From: an archaeon
Lineage (GTDB): Archaea > Thermoplasmatota > Thermoplasmata > WALJ01
Length of the DNA: 39,055 bases
NCBI GenBank assembly: GCA_024278375.1
Contig: JAJRTH010000058.1
Location: forward strand, 1-39,055
Direction: 5' to 3'
Shown: positions 25,113 to 33,208 of the stretch, piece after piece
How positions within the stretch are numbered: position 1 is the stretch's first letter
Layout: the number at the start of each line of letters is the position of its first letter
Notes under the pieces: generated by a model
What the model was told of the DNA's origin: nothing
The model's database searches: none
What the model saw: the letters and a program-made list of their open reading frames with translations, nothing else
Program-made: the position numbers and the translations under genes

Positions 25113-25715
25113 ATGCTCAAGGACATGAAAATGACCGAATTTTTGGATGAACTCGCATCCGACTCTCCCGCCCCGGGCGGAGGTAGTGTAGCCGCCCTTA
25201 CGGGTGCCGCAGCCGCAGCGCTCGGAGAGATGGTCTGTTCTCTGACCGAAGGGAAGAAAAGATATATGGATGTACAGAATGAGATAAAGGAGATACATAC
25301 CGAACTCAGCAGGCTTAGGAAAAAGCTGACAGACCTTATGGACATAGATACGAAAGCCTTCAATCTTGTCATGGAGGCCATTCGGATGCCCAAAGAGACC
25401 GAAGAAGAAAAGGTCAAGAGAAAAGAGGCCATGCAGAGCGCTTTCAAAAGAGCTGCCGAGGTTCCCATGGAGACCGCCGAAACATCGCTTAATGTTATGA
25501 AACTATGCAGAAAAGTGCTTGAAATAGGGAACAGGAATGCCCTGAGCGATGCTAAGATTTCCGTTATGATGTCACATCTGGCTATAAAAGGCGCTGCGCT
25601 CAATGTCAGGATAAATCTGGATTCCATAGAGGACCCGGAATTCGTGGGCAATATGGAGAAAAAGCTCCAAGTCATAGAAGAAAAGGCCCGCGGACTGTGC
25701 CCCCATGCCAGGTAG
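25113..25715 (+). CDS. fchA: Methenyltetrahydrofolate cyclohydrolase / formiminotransferase-cyclodeaminase-like
   Basis: A 200-residue helical protein of the cyclodeaminase/cyclohydrolase (FTCD C-terminal, FchA) family. These enzymes convert 5,10-methenyl-tetrahydrofolate to 10-formyl-tetrahydrofolate or deaminate formimino-folate. The signature is near the N-terminus: FLDELASDSPAPGGGSVAAL, with the Gly-rich loop and the following Ala-rich helix. The later DAKISVMMSHLAIKGA helix also fits. Presence in an archaeon implies folate-type, not only methanopterin-type, one-carbon carriers. It ends in TAG and overlaps the next gene by 11 bp. Confidence 0.88.
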   Translation: MLKDMKMTEFLDELASDSPAPGGGSVAALTGAAAAALGEMVCSLTEGKKRYMDVQNEIKEIHTELSRLRKKLTDLMDIDTKAFNLVMEAIRMPKETEEEKVKRKEAMQSAFKRAAEVPMETAETSLNVMKLCRKVLEIGNRNALSDAKISVMMSHLAIKGAALNVRINLDSIEDPEFVGNMEKKLQVIEEKARGLCPHAR

Positions 25716-26250
25716 AATAACAATTGCCCTATACAACACATATGACAGGAGGAAATTCAGAGAAGCGCACAGAAGAGTTCTGGCCCGTTCCGCTCCTCTT
25801 GCCATGGCCTTCGGTTTCAATCTTGCGAGCTTCGGCTTCCCGTTTCCAGAAAATCGGAAGACACCGGTTGAAATTGCCGATTTTGTGGCCGAATCCACCA
25901 CAATAGGGGAAGGTGGAAAGTATTTCAGGGAAATCGCCGAGAAAGGAAGATTTCTCTTTTTTCCTTATCCGAAATCAGGGTTCCCCCCTCAACTGGGCAT
26001 TCCTATAATAACGACGAGCAAACCCGAAAAGGAGGAAATAACCGCATATGAAATCGGAAGAAGAATCGTTTCCGGCGAATCCTTCCTTCTTATATTCGGT
26101 CTCGGACCCCACGGTCTCGACAAAAAGACAAAAACTCTTGGAAAATATCATTTCGACCTCACGGAGAGGGGTATTTCCCTGGAAACATGTGTGGCAATAG
26201 GTGCCCTTTCCGGCATTATATGGAATGAAATAAAGAGATTGAGTGTTTAA
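25705..26250 (+). CDS. DUF531-like archaeal protein
   Basis: A 181-residue cytosolic protein found, as far as I recall, only in archaea (DUF531). Recognisable parts are the start PGRITIALYNTYDRRKFREA, the LAMAFGFNLASFGFPFP stretch, and the LIFGLGPHGLDKK loop near residues 131-143 followed by HFDLTERGISLETCVAIGA. The glycine-rich loop and the C-terminal pattern are reminiscent of SPOUT-type RNA methyltransferases, but I cannot show the knot from sequence. It overlaps fchA by 11 bp, so the two are co-transcribed. Confidence 0.7.
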   Translation: MPGRITIALYNTYDRRKFREAHRRVLARSAPLAMAFGFNLASFGFPFPENRKTPVEIADFVAESTTIGEGGKYFREIAEKGRFLFFPYPKSGFPPQLGIPIITTSKPEKEEITAYEIGRRIVSGESFLLIFGLGPHGLDKKTKTLGKYHFDLTERGISLETCVAIGALSGIIWNEIKRLSV

Positions 26251-26255
26251 TGGGT

Positions 26256-27629
26256 TTAGATTCCCAAGTACTTCAGTATCCCTTTCGCAGCCTTCTTTCC
26301 ATCTGCCACAGCCGCTATTATGTCCTTCTGGGAATTTACGGCATCTCCGCCCGCGAAAACTCCCTCTATGGATGTCATCCCGTCCTCGCTCACCTTTATG
26401 TCGTTCCAGTTCATCTCCAGTTTTTCCTTTATCCCCGGCGGCAGGAACGAGAAATCTATGGTCTGGCCGGTTGCCTCTATTATCGTATCCGCCTCGACGA
26501 AGTATTCCTCGTCTTTTATGGGCACAGGCTTAGCTCTTCCTCCACCCTCCTGCTCGACCATCTGATTTTTCCAGTATTTCATTCCTTTGAGCTTTCCGTT
26601 CTCAACCACATATTCAAAGGGTGTTACCGTCCACACGAATTCCACGCCTTCGGCCGCCGTTTCCTCGTACTCTTCCTCGGCATTGCTGGTTCCGGCGCTC
26701 GGCCTGTCCTCAAATCTTCTTCTGTAATAGACGGAGACCTTCTTTGCTCCGAGCCTGAGGGCGGTCCTCGAGGCATCCATTGCAGTGAATCCTCCCCCGA
26801 TGATTATCACCTTCTCTCCAACATCAACGTTCTCTCCGAGCGCCACTTTTCTGAGGAAGTCTATTGCGTGCATGACTCTGTCGGTCTCATCGTGTCCCTT
26901 TGTGCCGGTCTTTCTGGGGTTGTGATTTCCCGCACCTATGAAGACAGCATCGTATTTTTCCATGAGTTCTTCGAAGCTTACTTCCTTTCCGACCTCAACC
27001 CCGTATTTTATCTCGACTCCTAGAGACCTTATGAAATCCACCTCCATGTTTATGGTGTCCATTGACAGCCTGTATCTGGGAATCCCTATGGTCATCATTC
27101 CTCCGGGCATGTTCATCTTCTCATAGATGTCCACCTTTACACCGTTTAGAGCGAGATAATATCCTATGGTGAGGCTTGCGGGCCCCGCACCTATTGCGGC
27201 CACTCTCTTACCAGTTTCCGCCTTTTTTTCGAGGATTACATCCTCCGTGTAATTCGTGTTCTCACATATGGCCCTCTTGACATGTCTTATTGCGAGCGCA
27301 TCCCCTCTTTTTCCGAGAACGCACACATCCTCGCATCTGTGAGTGCAGACCGTGCCGCATATAAGAGGCAGAGGAAGGTCCCTGAATATCGTGTTTATGC
27401 CTTTTTTAAGGTCTCCCTCGGCCATCGCCTTGACATAAGCGGGTATATTCACCCTTGCGGCACATCCCGGAATGCAGAGACCGCATCCCAGACATCGGTC
27501 CGCCTCGGCCATCGCCTCTTCCATTGTGTATGGTAGGATATAGGGCTCGAAATCCTTTTTCCTCTCTTCAGGATCCCTCTGTTTTATCGGGACTCTTTTG
27601 AACTTGTCTAATGTTCCTGGAACCGTCAT
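26256..27629 (-). CDS. GltD/NfnB-like FAD-, NAD(P)- and [4Fe-4S]-binding oxidoreductase
   Basis: A 457-residue flavoprotein of the glutamate-synthase small-subunit family. Two N-terminal Cys sets bind Fe-S clusters: C46, C49, C52, C56 and C91, C95, C99, C103. The FAD-binding Rossmann motif is AIGAGPASLTIGYYL (about 145-160) and the NAD(P) motif is VIIIGGGFTAMDASRTAL (about 275-290). The C-terminal GVFAGGDAVNSQKDIIAAV closes the FAD site. No large glutamate-synthase or NfnA/SudB partner is adjacent. It starts 113 bp after the mbx operon on the same strand, with a CTTAAATAAG box 30 bp before the ATG. A role in NAD(P)H-ferredoxin exchange supporting Mbx is plausible; homotetrameric glutamate synthase or sulfide dehydrogenase SudA are alternatives. 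Confidence 0.82.
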   Translation of the reverse strand: MTVPGTLDKFKRVPIKQRDPEERKKDFEPYILPYTMEEAMAEADRCLGCGLCIPGCAARVNIPAYVKAMAEGDLKKGINTIFRDLPLPLICGTVCTHRCEDVCVLGKRGDALAIRHVKRAICENTNYTEDVILEKKAETGKRVAAIGAGPASLTIGYYLALNGVKVDIYEKMNMPGGMMTIGIPRYRLSMDTINMEVDFIRSLGVEIKYGVEVGKEVSFEELMEKYDAVFIGAGNHNPRKTGTKGHDETDRVMHAIDFLRKVALGENVDVGEKVIIIGGGFTAMDASRTALRLGAKKVSVYYRRRFEDRPSAGTSNAEEEYEETAAEGVEFVWTVTPFEYVVENGKLKGMKYWKNQMVEQEGGGRAKPVPIKDEEYFVEADTIIEATGQTIDFSFLPPGIKEKLEMNWNDIKVSEDGMTSIEGVFAGGDAVNSQKDIIAAVADGKKAAKGILKYLGI

Positions 27630-27742
27630 GATTTCACATCCGTGTTTGGCATTTTTCCCTCTTATTTAAGGTCATCGGCACCATTAACTCGTTAATTGCG
27701 CTCCTGAACGGACTTTCTTTCCATTTAGATGATGCCGGTGTT

Positions 27743-28189
27743 TTATTTTTTTCTCAATCTCCCTGTATCGAGAACAAAATCAGATGTCTCTTTAATTGCC
27801 TCGGAATCAGGAATGAACTCGAAATATTCCTTCCCTTCATCCACATGGGTGAAGGTTCTCACCATCTGAAGCGAGCCCGTGGGGCATATCTCCACACAGA
27901 GAGCGCAGAAACAGCATCTGCCGTAGTCTATCTGCGGTCTCAGAGGTCTTGAACCCGGCTCCTGTGTGACATATTCTGGCATTGGAACCATTTTTATGGC
28001 GTTATCAGGGCATATTCTCGAGCAGTTGCCGCATCCTATGCACTTTTCCAGATCATTGGTATGAAATCCCCTGTATCTCTCGGCAGGAGGCTTTATTACC
28101 TGAGGTATGGGGATGGTATGTGGCTTTCTGCCGAGGTATTTCAGAGCCTTGAACGGTGAGAAAAAGCTTCCTTCTCTTTTTACCCTCAT
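27743..28189 (-). CDS. mbxN: Membrane-bound reductase ferredoxin-type subunit (NuoI/MbxN-like)
   Basis: A 148-residue iron-sulfur subunit carrying two complete [4Fe-4S] motifs: C50, C53, C56, C60 (CIGCGNCSRICP) and C92, C95, C98, C102 (CCFCALCVEICP). It is the expected entry point for electrons from reduced ferredoxin into the peripheral arm, passing them to the MbxJ cluster. The length and the two-cluster arrangement match NuoI, MbhN and MbxN. It is the last gene of the 13-gene operon, 4 bp after mbxL, with ribosome-binding site AGGTGAT. Confidence 0.88.
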   Translation of the reverse strand: MRVKREGSFFSPFKALKYLGRKPHTIPIPQVIKPPAERYRGFHTNDLEKCIGCGNCSRICPDNAIKMVPMPEYVTQEPGSRPLRPQIDYGRCCFCALCVEICPTGSLQMVRTFTHVDEGKEYFEFIPDSEAIKETSDFVLDTGRLRKK

Positions 28190-28193
28190 GATA

Positions 28194-29300
28194 TCACCTA
28201 TCTATATCCGGAGGACATATATCCAGATTGAACATCAGAGGTGCCACATCGGCAATCCTCTGACCTATCACCATATCCTCGAAGACCTGTATTCCATGGC
28301 TTATGGACGGACCGCGAACCTGCAATCTGTATGGTTTGGTACCTCCGTCGCTGACCAGATAATATCCGAACTCCCCTTTTGAGCTCTCCACCTTTCCATA
28401 GGCCTCTCCGGGAGGTATCTTCCAGTAAAGAGGGTTCGGAATATCCGCCTTTACCTCTCCTTTCGGCATCTTCCTTAGCTTTGCGGTTATCTGTCTGACA
28501 AGTTTTATGCTCTCCTCTATTTCGATCCTCCTTATCATCGCTCTGGCATAGGAATCCCCTTCTGTCATGGTAGGCACATGGAAATCAAGCTCCTCATATG
28601 CGGCATAGGGGTCATCCTTTCTCACATCCGCTCTGACGCCGGTTGCCCTGAGATTTGGTCCTGTAACCTCCATTTTGAGCGCATATTCTCTGGTCATCAC
28701 GCCTATTCCCTCGGACCTCTTTATGAAGAGTTTGTGATTGAAGAATATCTCGTCGTAGTCCTTCAGCCTAGCCTCTATGTGGTCCATGACTTTGTCAACC
28801 CTGTCCTCAAAACCGGGTGGAGTGTCCCATCTGACGCCACCCGGAAAGTTGTAGATATGGTATACCCTGGCTCCGGTGAGCTCCTCAAAGAGGTCGAGTA
28901 TGTAATCCCTGTCGCCAAAGGTCCAGTTCGGAAGTGTATAGAGGCCGAGAGAGCCGGAATAACCTCCGAAATAGAAGAGATATGCCGCTATTCTCGATAG
29001 CTCCAGAACAAGAGAGCGTATATATCTTCCTCTCTCCGGGACCTCGATATCTGCAAGATGTTCCACAGCTATGGAATACGCCGCCTCGCTGTGGTCAGGG
29101 TCAGGAACACAGATACGACACACTATCGGGGTTGCCTGTATCCACTGCCTCTGCTCTAGGAATTTCTCGAATCCTCTGTGTAGAAAGCCGGGAATTGCCT
29201 TTGCCCACACTATCGTATCTCCGTCCACCTTTACCCTGACACTGAAATTTCCGGTTACTCCGGGGTGCTGCGGGCCGAAGAACAGGTCGAACTCCTTCAT
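28194..29300 (-). CDS. mbxL: Catalytic large subunit, NuoD/MbxL type, with altered Ni-Fe ligands
   Basis: A 368-residue group-4-type large subunit, starting with the classical FGPQHPG. Hydrogenases coordinate Ni-Fe by two CxxC motifs. Here the first site reads VCRICVPDPDH: C64 is kept and Asp67 stands where the second Cys is expected, with an extra C61. The C-terminal site reads LDICPPDIDR: C362 is kept and Asp365 replaces the last Cys. Two of four ligands are therefore lost in a matched way, arguing against H2 chemistry. Thermococcal Mbx/Mbs, which reduces sulfane sulfur, is reported to have modified motifs, so this subunit is more likely of that type. Its ATG overlaps the mbxK stop. No hydrogenase-maturation gene lies in the window. 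Confidence 0.88.
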   Translation of the reverse strand: MKEFDLFFGPQHPGVTGNFSVRVKVDGDTIVWAKAIPGFLHRGFEKFLEQRQWIQATPIVCRICVPDPDHSEAAYSIAVEHLADIEVPERGRYIRSLVLELSRIAAYLFYFGGYSGSLGLYTLPNWTFGDRDYILDLFEELTGARVYHIYNFPGGVRWDTPPGFEDRVDKVMDHIEARLKDYDEIFFNHKLFIKRSEGIGVMTREYALKMEVTGPNLRATGVRADVRKDDPYAAYEELDFHVPTMTEGDSYARAMIRRIEIEESIKLVRQITAKLRKMPKGEVKADIPNPLYWKIPPGEAYGKVESSKGEFGYYLVSDGGTKPYRLQVRGPSISHGIQVFEDMVIGQRIADVAPLMFNLDICPPDIDR

Positions 29301-29791
29301 TTCTCACTCTCCTCTATGAACGGTATCTTGTCGTACTTCTCCCTGACATATTTTCTGGTGTCGAAGTCCTTTCTAAGTGGTGGAGGGCCTTCCCAGTCCT
29401 CGAGGATGAATGGCGTTAAATTGGGGTTTCCCTCAAAAACTATGCCCATCATCTCATGAGCCTCTCTCTCATGCGTCATGGCTATGGGCCACAGGTCCAT
29501 GAATGTCCTGTAAACCGGTTTATCTCTCGGAATTCGGACCTTCAGGAACACGGCAACCTTTTTCTCATAGGACCAGAGATTGTAAACAAGCTCGAACTGA
29601 TTCTCTTTCATCCAGTCCACATATTCTATGGATGCGAGATGAGTGAATCCCATGTTTTTCAGGAATTTTGCAGCCTCATATCCCTTCTCCGCCGGAACTT
29701 TCACAGAGATCCTCCTCTCCCTGAGTACTTTAACCTCTGCACCCGGAAACCTTTCTATCTCAGCCTTAATCTGGTTCTCCTTTTCCGGCAT
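29297..29791 (-). CDS. mbxK: NuoC/MbxK-like subunit
   Basis: A 164-residue soluble subunit of the 30-kDa NuoC class. Recognisable are an N-terminal alpha/beta domain (HLASIEYVDW) and the conserved block THEREAHEMMGIVFEGNPNL followed by LTPFILEDWEGPPPLRKDF, the NuoC signature. It bridges MbxL to the rest of the arm and has no cofactor of its own. I chose the ATG at 29791 because it overlaps the mbxJ stop in the typical TAATG arrangement; a GTG at 29800 would add three residues. It overlaps mbxL by ATGA. Confidence 0.9.
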   Translation of the reverse strand: MPEKENQIKAEIERFPGAEVKVLRERRISVKVPAEKGYEAAKFLKNMGFTHLASIEYVDWMKENQFELVYNLWSYEKKVAVFLKVRIPRDKPVYRTFMDLWPIAMTHEREAHEMMGIVFEGNPNLTPFILEDWEGPPPLRKDFDTRKYVREKYDKIPFIEESEK

Positions 29792-30348
29792 TACCACCAC
29801 TTCCTGAAGACCTTTTCCTGATTGGCCTTATATTGTTCGTAATACTTTTTATATCTGAGATATCCATCAGCCTTTCCTTCCTGTATCAGGTCCATGAGTT
29901 TCACGAAAGCTCTGGCGACCGCCTGAGGTCTGGGCATGCAGCCCGCTATGTAAAGGTCCACGGGAATGTACTTGTCCAGATGATTGATCGTCGCATAGGA
30001 ATCCCAGTAAGGGCCGCCGTTGACAGGGCAGGAACCGAAGGCTATAACATATTTCGGGTCCAGCATCTGCTCGTATGTTCTTATTATCCTTTTCAGGGTC
30101 TTTATGTTAACGTATCCAGTTATCAGGAGTATGTCGGACTGCCTCGGAGTCACGAAAGGATGCATTCCGAACCTTTCCATATCATATCTCGAGGTCATCA
30201 GAGGAGGCAGCTCTATACCGCCACATCCGGTACAGAAATGAACCATCCATAGGGACTTTTTCGTGGCCCATCTTGCAGTGGTGCCGAACTTTATCATCTC
30301 CATATCGCCGTACCTTTCGACCTGCTGAATTTCCACAGTTTCTTCCAT
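29791..30348 (-). CDS. mbxJ: Small subunit with proximal [4Fe-4S] cluster (NuoB/MbxJ-like)
   Basis: A 185-residue small subunit. The four cluster ligands are C39 and C42 (FCTGCGGIELPP), C107 (AFGSCPVNGGPY) and C137 (IAGCMPRPQA), as in NuoB. It hands electrons from the MbxN clusters to the active site in MbxL. I placed the start at ATG 30348, which has AGGTGAG 5 nt upstream. The open frame continues upstream to 30429 inside mbxM, which I take as a frame shadow. Confidence 0.9.
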   Translation of the reverse strand: MEETVEIQQVERYGDMEMIKFGTTARWATKKSLWMVHFCTGCGGIELPPLMTSRYDMERFGMHPFVTPRQSDILLITGYVNIKTLKRIIRTYEQMLDPKYVIAFGSCPVNGGPYWDSYATINHLDKYIPVDLYIAGCMPRPQAVARAFVKLMDLIQEGKADGYLRYKKYYEQYKANQEKVFRKWW

Positions 30349-30368
30349 ATTCTCACCTGTGTTCTCCT

Positions 30369-31301
30369 CTACCAAGTGCTCACCCCCAGAGCATACGCCA
30401 GCCCGATTATGGCGAGTATCGTGGGCCACTTCCAGTAGAAGGCGAAGGCCTGATCTATCCTGAACCTGAGCATGACTGCGTTAATCAGTAAGGCTATAAG
30501 GAACATGAGGAAGACCAGAAGTATCCATAGAAGGAAGTTGAGAATCATTCCTATCTGGGTTGTCGGGTCGAACAGTATTGCGCCTCCTAGGAATAGGTCG
30601 ACGAAGAGCGCTCCCTCGACGACCACAGCTATGGCGTGCCAGAGAAAGAGCATTCCGAGATGCTTTCCACCGTACTCCACCATCGGCCCTGTGGCCACCT
30701 CATGGGGTGCGACAGGCTGGTCGAAGGGCTTCTCTCCGAACTGACCCTGCAGGGTTATGTCGGCAACCAGAGCGGATATCGGCAGTAGAAGTATGGCCCA
30801 TGTCCCCCTCTGCTTTTCTACTATCTCAGCAAGGGATGTGGTGTTGTAGTATATCATTACCGAGAGAACTGAGAGCACGAAGGGAAGCTCATAGGCCATC
30901 ATCAGGGCCAGAGCTCTCATGACACCGATGCCAGCGTTCGGATTTCCCGAAGCTCCGGCTCCGAGAGCCATTCCGAGACCGGATATGACAAAGAGATACA
31001 TTATGACTATCAGGTCGCCGTGGAAGCTCAGGAGCCTGAATCCACCCATTGGTATGAACAGCATAGTAACGAGAACGCCGACTATGGCGAATATCGGACC
31101 TATATCATATATCCAGTTGTGGGTTATGCTCTCTCTCTTTGAAAATAGCTTCATGACATCTATGAACTGCTGGTAAACCGGCGGACCGATTCTCCGGTGA
31201 ATTCTTGCTGTTATCTTCCTCTGGATACCCATGAAAAAGAGGCCCAAGACGGTTACGAAGAAGGGCATGATTATCAGTATTGCAATATCTGTGAGGTTCA
31301 T
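30369..31301 (-). CDS. mbxM: NuoH/MbxM-like membrane anchor subunit
   Basis: A 310-residue polytopic subunit with about eight helices, linking the hydrophilic arm to the ion-pumping module. NuoH-type signatures are GIQRKITARIHRRIGPPVYQ near residue 24, FSKRESITHNWIYDIGP, and MAYELPFVLSVLSVMI. The conserved Glu/Arg-containing loops that couple to MbxL are present. I chose ATG 31301 because it overlaps the mbxH' stop (ATGA); ATG 31313 would add four residues. It ends in TAG, 20 bp before the mbxJ start. Confidence 0.9.
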   Translation of the reverse strand: MNLTDIAILIIMPFFVTVLGLFFMGIQRKITARIHRRIGPPVYQQFIDVMKLFSKRESITHNWIYDIGPIFAIVGVLVTMLFIPMGGFRLLSFHGDLIVIMYLFVISGLGMALGAGASGNPNAGIGVMRALALMMAYELPFVLSVLSVMIYYNTTSLAEIVEKQRGTWAILLLPISALVADITLQGQFGEKPFDQPVAPHEVATGPMVEYGGKHLGMLFLWHAIAVVVEGALFVDLFLGGAILFDPTTQIGMILNFLLWILLVFLMFLIALLINAVMLRFRIDQAFAFYWKWPTILAIIGLAYALGVSTW

Positions 31302-33208
31302 AGCCACCACCATCCTGCTGCAATCATAACAGCCAGAAATGCCATCACATAATACACATAGTGCTGCACATCTCCGGTGTAAATCCTCCTTATTCCCTCG
31401 GAAATCGTCTCATAACCCAGTCCGAAGGCATCATACAGCCTCTCAAGTCTTTTCCTGAGATATGGCTCGAACATCCTCTCCAAGGGCCTGTAGAAGTTCA
31501 TGGAGTAGTGGAGATATACATTCTCATGGTGTTCATATATCTCTCCTGCCATGTATGTGTCGTGCTGGTCCACCTTCTTCGCCTTCTTACCGAATACAAA
31601 GAGCGCAAAGGCAACCATCATGGCACCCATCATCGCAAGCATGACCACGAGGGCATTGTAGGCCCCGAAATCCATGCCCAGATATACGGAATAGGTGGAG
31701 ACATTCAGAGGAGCGATTCCGACATATGATTCCACAGAAGCTATCACGCTAAGAGGTATTCCGGGAGTTATTCCGAAGAGCACGAGTATGCCGGCCAGAA
31801 ACATCATGGGCACGGTTATCAACGGGGACGGGTCCTTCGCATCTTTCAGTCTATCCGGAAGCTGCCCGAGGAATGCGGACTTGAGTATTCTGAAAGAATA
31901 AAGGAAAGAGCCGACGCTGGCTATGAAAGCAAGAGGAGCGATGAAAACGAACTTCTTTTCTATAGCAGCCTCATAGAGCAGCCACTTCGAACCGAATCCT
32001 CCGGTTATCGGAATCCCTGCCAGAGCGAATATTGCTATGAGCATTGTAAGGAATGTGATCGGCATCTTCGTTCCCAGACCGCCCATATCGCTGAGCTTTC
32101 TTGAGCCTGTTGTGTATATGAGCACACCCGCGCCCATGAACAGGACCGTCTTGAATATCGCATGGTTGAGCGCATGGTAAAGTCCGCCAGCCACTCCTAT
32201 GGATGTCCCTATGCCTATGCCCATCATCACATACCCTATCTGGCTTATGCTCGAATATGCCAGAAGCTTCTTTATGTCATCCTGTGCTATCGCATACAGG
32301 GTGGCTATGACCGATGTTAGGGACCCAAGTATCGCTATAAGGTATCCGAAGTCAGATATCCCACGGAAGGTTCCGAATTTTGCAAGTGCCGGCAACCCGA
32401 CTATTGCATACATGAAGAGCATAAGACCGTATGGTCCAAGCTTTGAGAGCGCTCCCGAGAACACAGGCGTGAATGAATCGGGAGCCTCTGAGTATGCAGG
32501 GGGTGCCCATACATAGAACGGCAGGGTAGCTGCCTTTACTGCAAAGCCCACGGCCAGAAGTCCCAGAGTTATGGCAAGGAACAATGGATTGGCTCTGCCG
32601 AGAGTTCCAGCAAGAGCTGAAAACTGTATGGTGCCGAATCTGGAGTATATCATGGCTATGCTCAGCAGTATGGCGTATGCCCCGACACTGCTTATTATCA
32701 TGTAGTTCAGTGCGGCCCTGTACGCCCTCTTACCCGCGAGGGTTATCAGAAGATATGAGCTCAGGGTCATTATCTCCCAGAATATGAACAGGGACAGAAG
32801 GTCAGAGGAAAAAACAACACCCAGCATAGAGCCCATGAGTACCAGACTTAGGCCATAAAACGCATTCTCCCTTTCGATTCTCTCTTTGAGACCGACAGCA
32901 TACATCATACCGAGGGCGGAGACCATCGAAACCATGAGGGCGAAGAACCATGATAGGATGTTCAGTGATAGAGTGAACCTTATGCCGGTAGGAGTAACGG
33001 AAGGCCTCCATGATACGCTCGACCACTCGCCGTAGGATAGGAAGACGAGCAGGGCAACGAACACGGATATCAGGATCGCAAGGATGTTTCTGGCGCTGGT
33101 TGAGGCCTTTCCGAGGACATATGTCAGGAGAGCGCCCAGGAAAAGTATGGATACCATCATGTCGGGCCTAATGAGTGGTCCGAGCAAACTAGTGAGTGAT
33201 TCCAGCAT
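31298..33208 (-). CDS. mbxH': Second MrpD/NuoL-type antiporter subunit (MbxH')
   Basis: A 636-residue antiporter-like protein with about 14-16 helices. The core carries the broken-helix and lysine landmarks of the family: NYMIISSVGAYAILL, VGFAVKAATLPFYVWAPPAYSEAP with the conserved Lys, KKLLAYSSISQIGYVMMG and GLYHALNHAIFKTVLFMGAG. The roughly 150-residue C-terminal extension contains a hydrophilic stretch (KKAKKVDQHDTYMAGEIYEH) and a final helix near 618-634, as in subunits with a lateral extension. A second MrpD-like gene directly after mbxH distinguishes mbx-type operons from mbh operons. The ATG follows the mbxH TAA at 33209-33211 directly, with GGAGGT upstream. Confidence 0.88.
   Translation of the reverse strand: MLESLTSLLGPLIRPDMMVSILFLGALLTYVLGKASTSARNILAILISVFVALLVFLSYGEWSSVSWRPSVTPTGIRFTLSLNILSWFFALMVSMVSALGMMYAVGLKERIERENAFYGLSLVLMGSMLGVVFSSDLLSLFIFWEIMTLSSYLLITLAGKRAYRAALNYMIISSVGAYAILLSIAMIYSRFGTIQFSALAGTLGRANPLFLAITLGLLAVGFAVKAATLPFYVWAPPAYSEAPDSFTPVFSGALSKLGPYGLMLFMYAIVGLPALAKFGTFRGISDFGYLIAILGSLTSVIATLYAIAQDDIKKLLAYSSISQIGYVMMGIGIGTSIGVAGGLYHALNHAIFKTVLFMGAGVLIYTTGSRKLSDMGGLGTKMPITFLTMLIAIFALAGIPITGGFGSKWLLYEAAIEKKFVFIAPLAFIASVGSFLYSFRILKSAFLGQLPDRLKDAKDPSPLITVPMMFLAGILVLFGITPGIPLSVIASVESYVGIAPLNVSTYSVYLGMDFGAYNALVVMLAMMGAMMVAFALFVFGKKAKKVDQHDTYMAGEIYEHHENVYLHYSMNFYRPLERMFEPYLRKRLERLYDAFGLGYETISEGIRRIYTGDVQHYVYYVMAFLAVMIAAGWWWL

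Noticed and set aside
26250-27023. Plus-strand open frame of 257 codons
   Set aside because: It is antisense to the well-supported GltD/NfnB-like gene, and its translation shows no conserved pattern.
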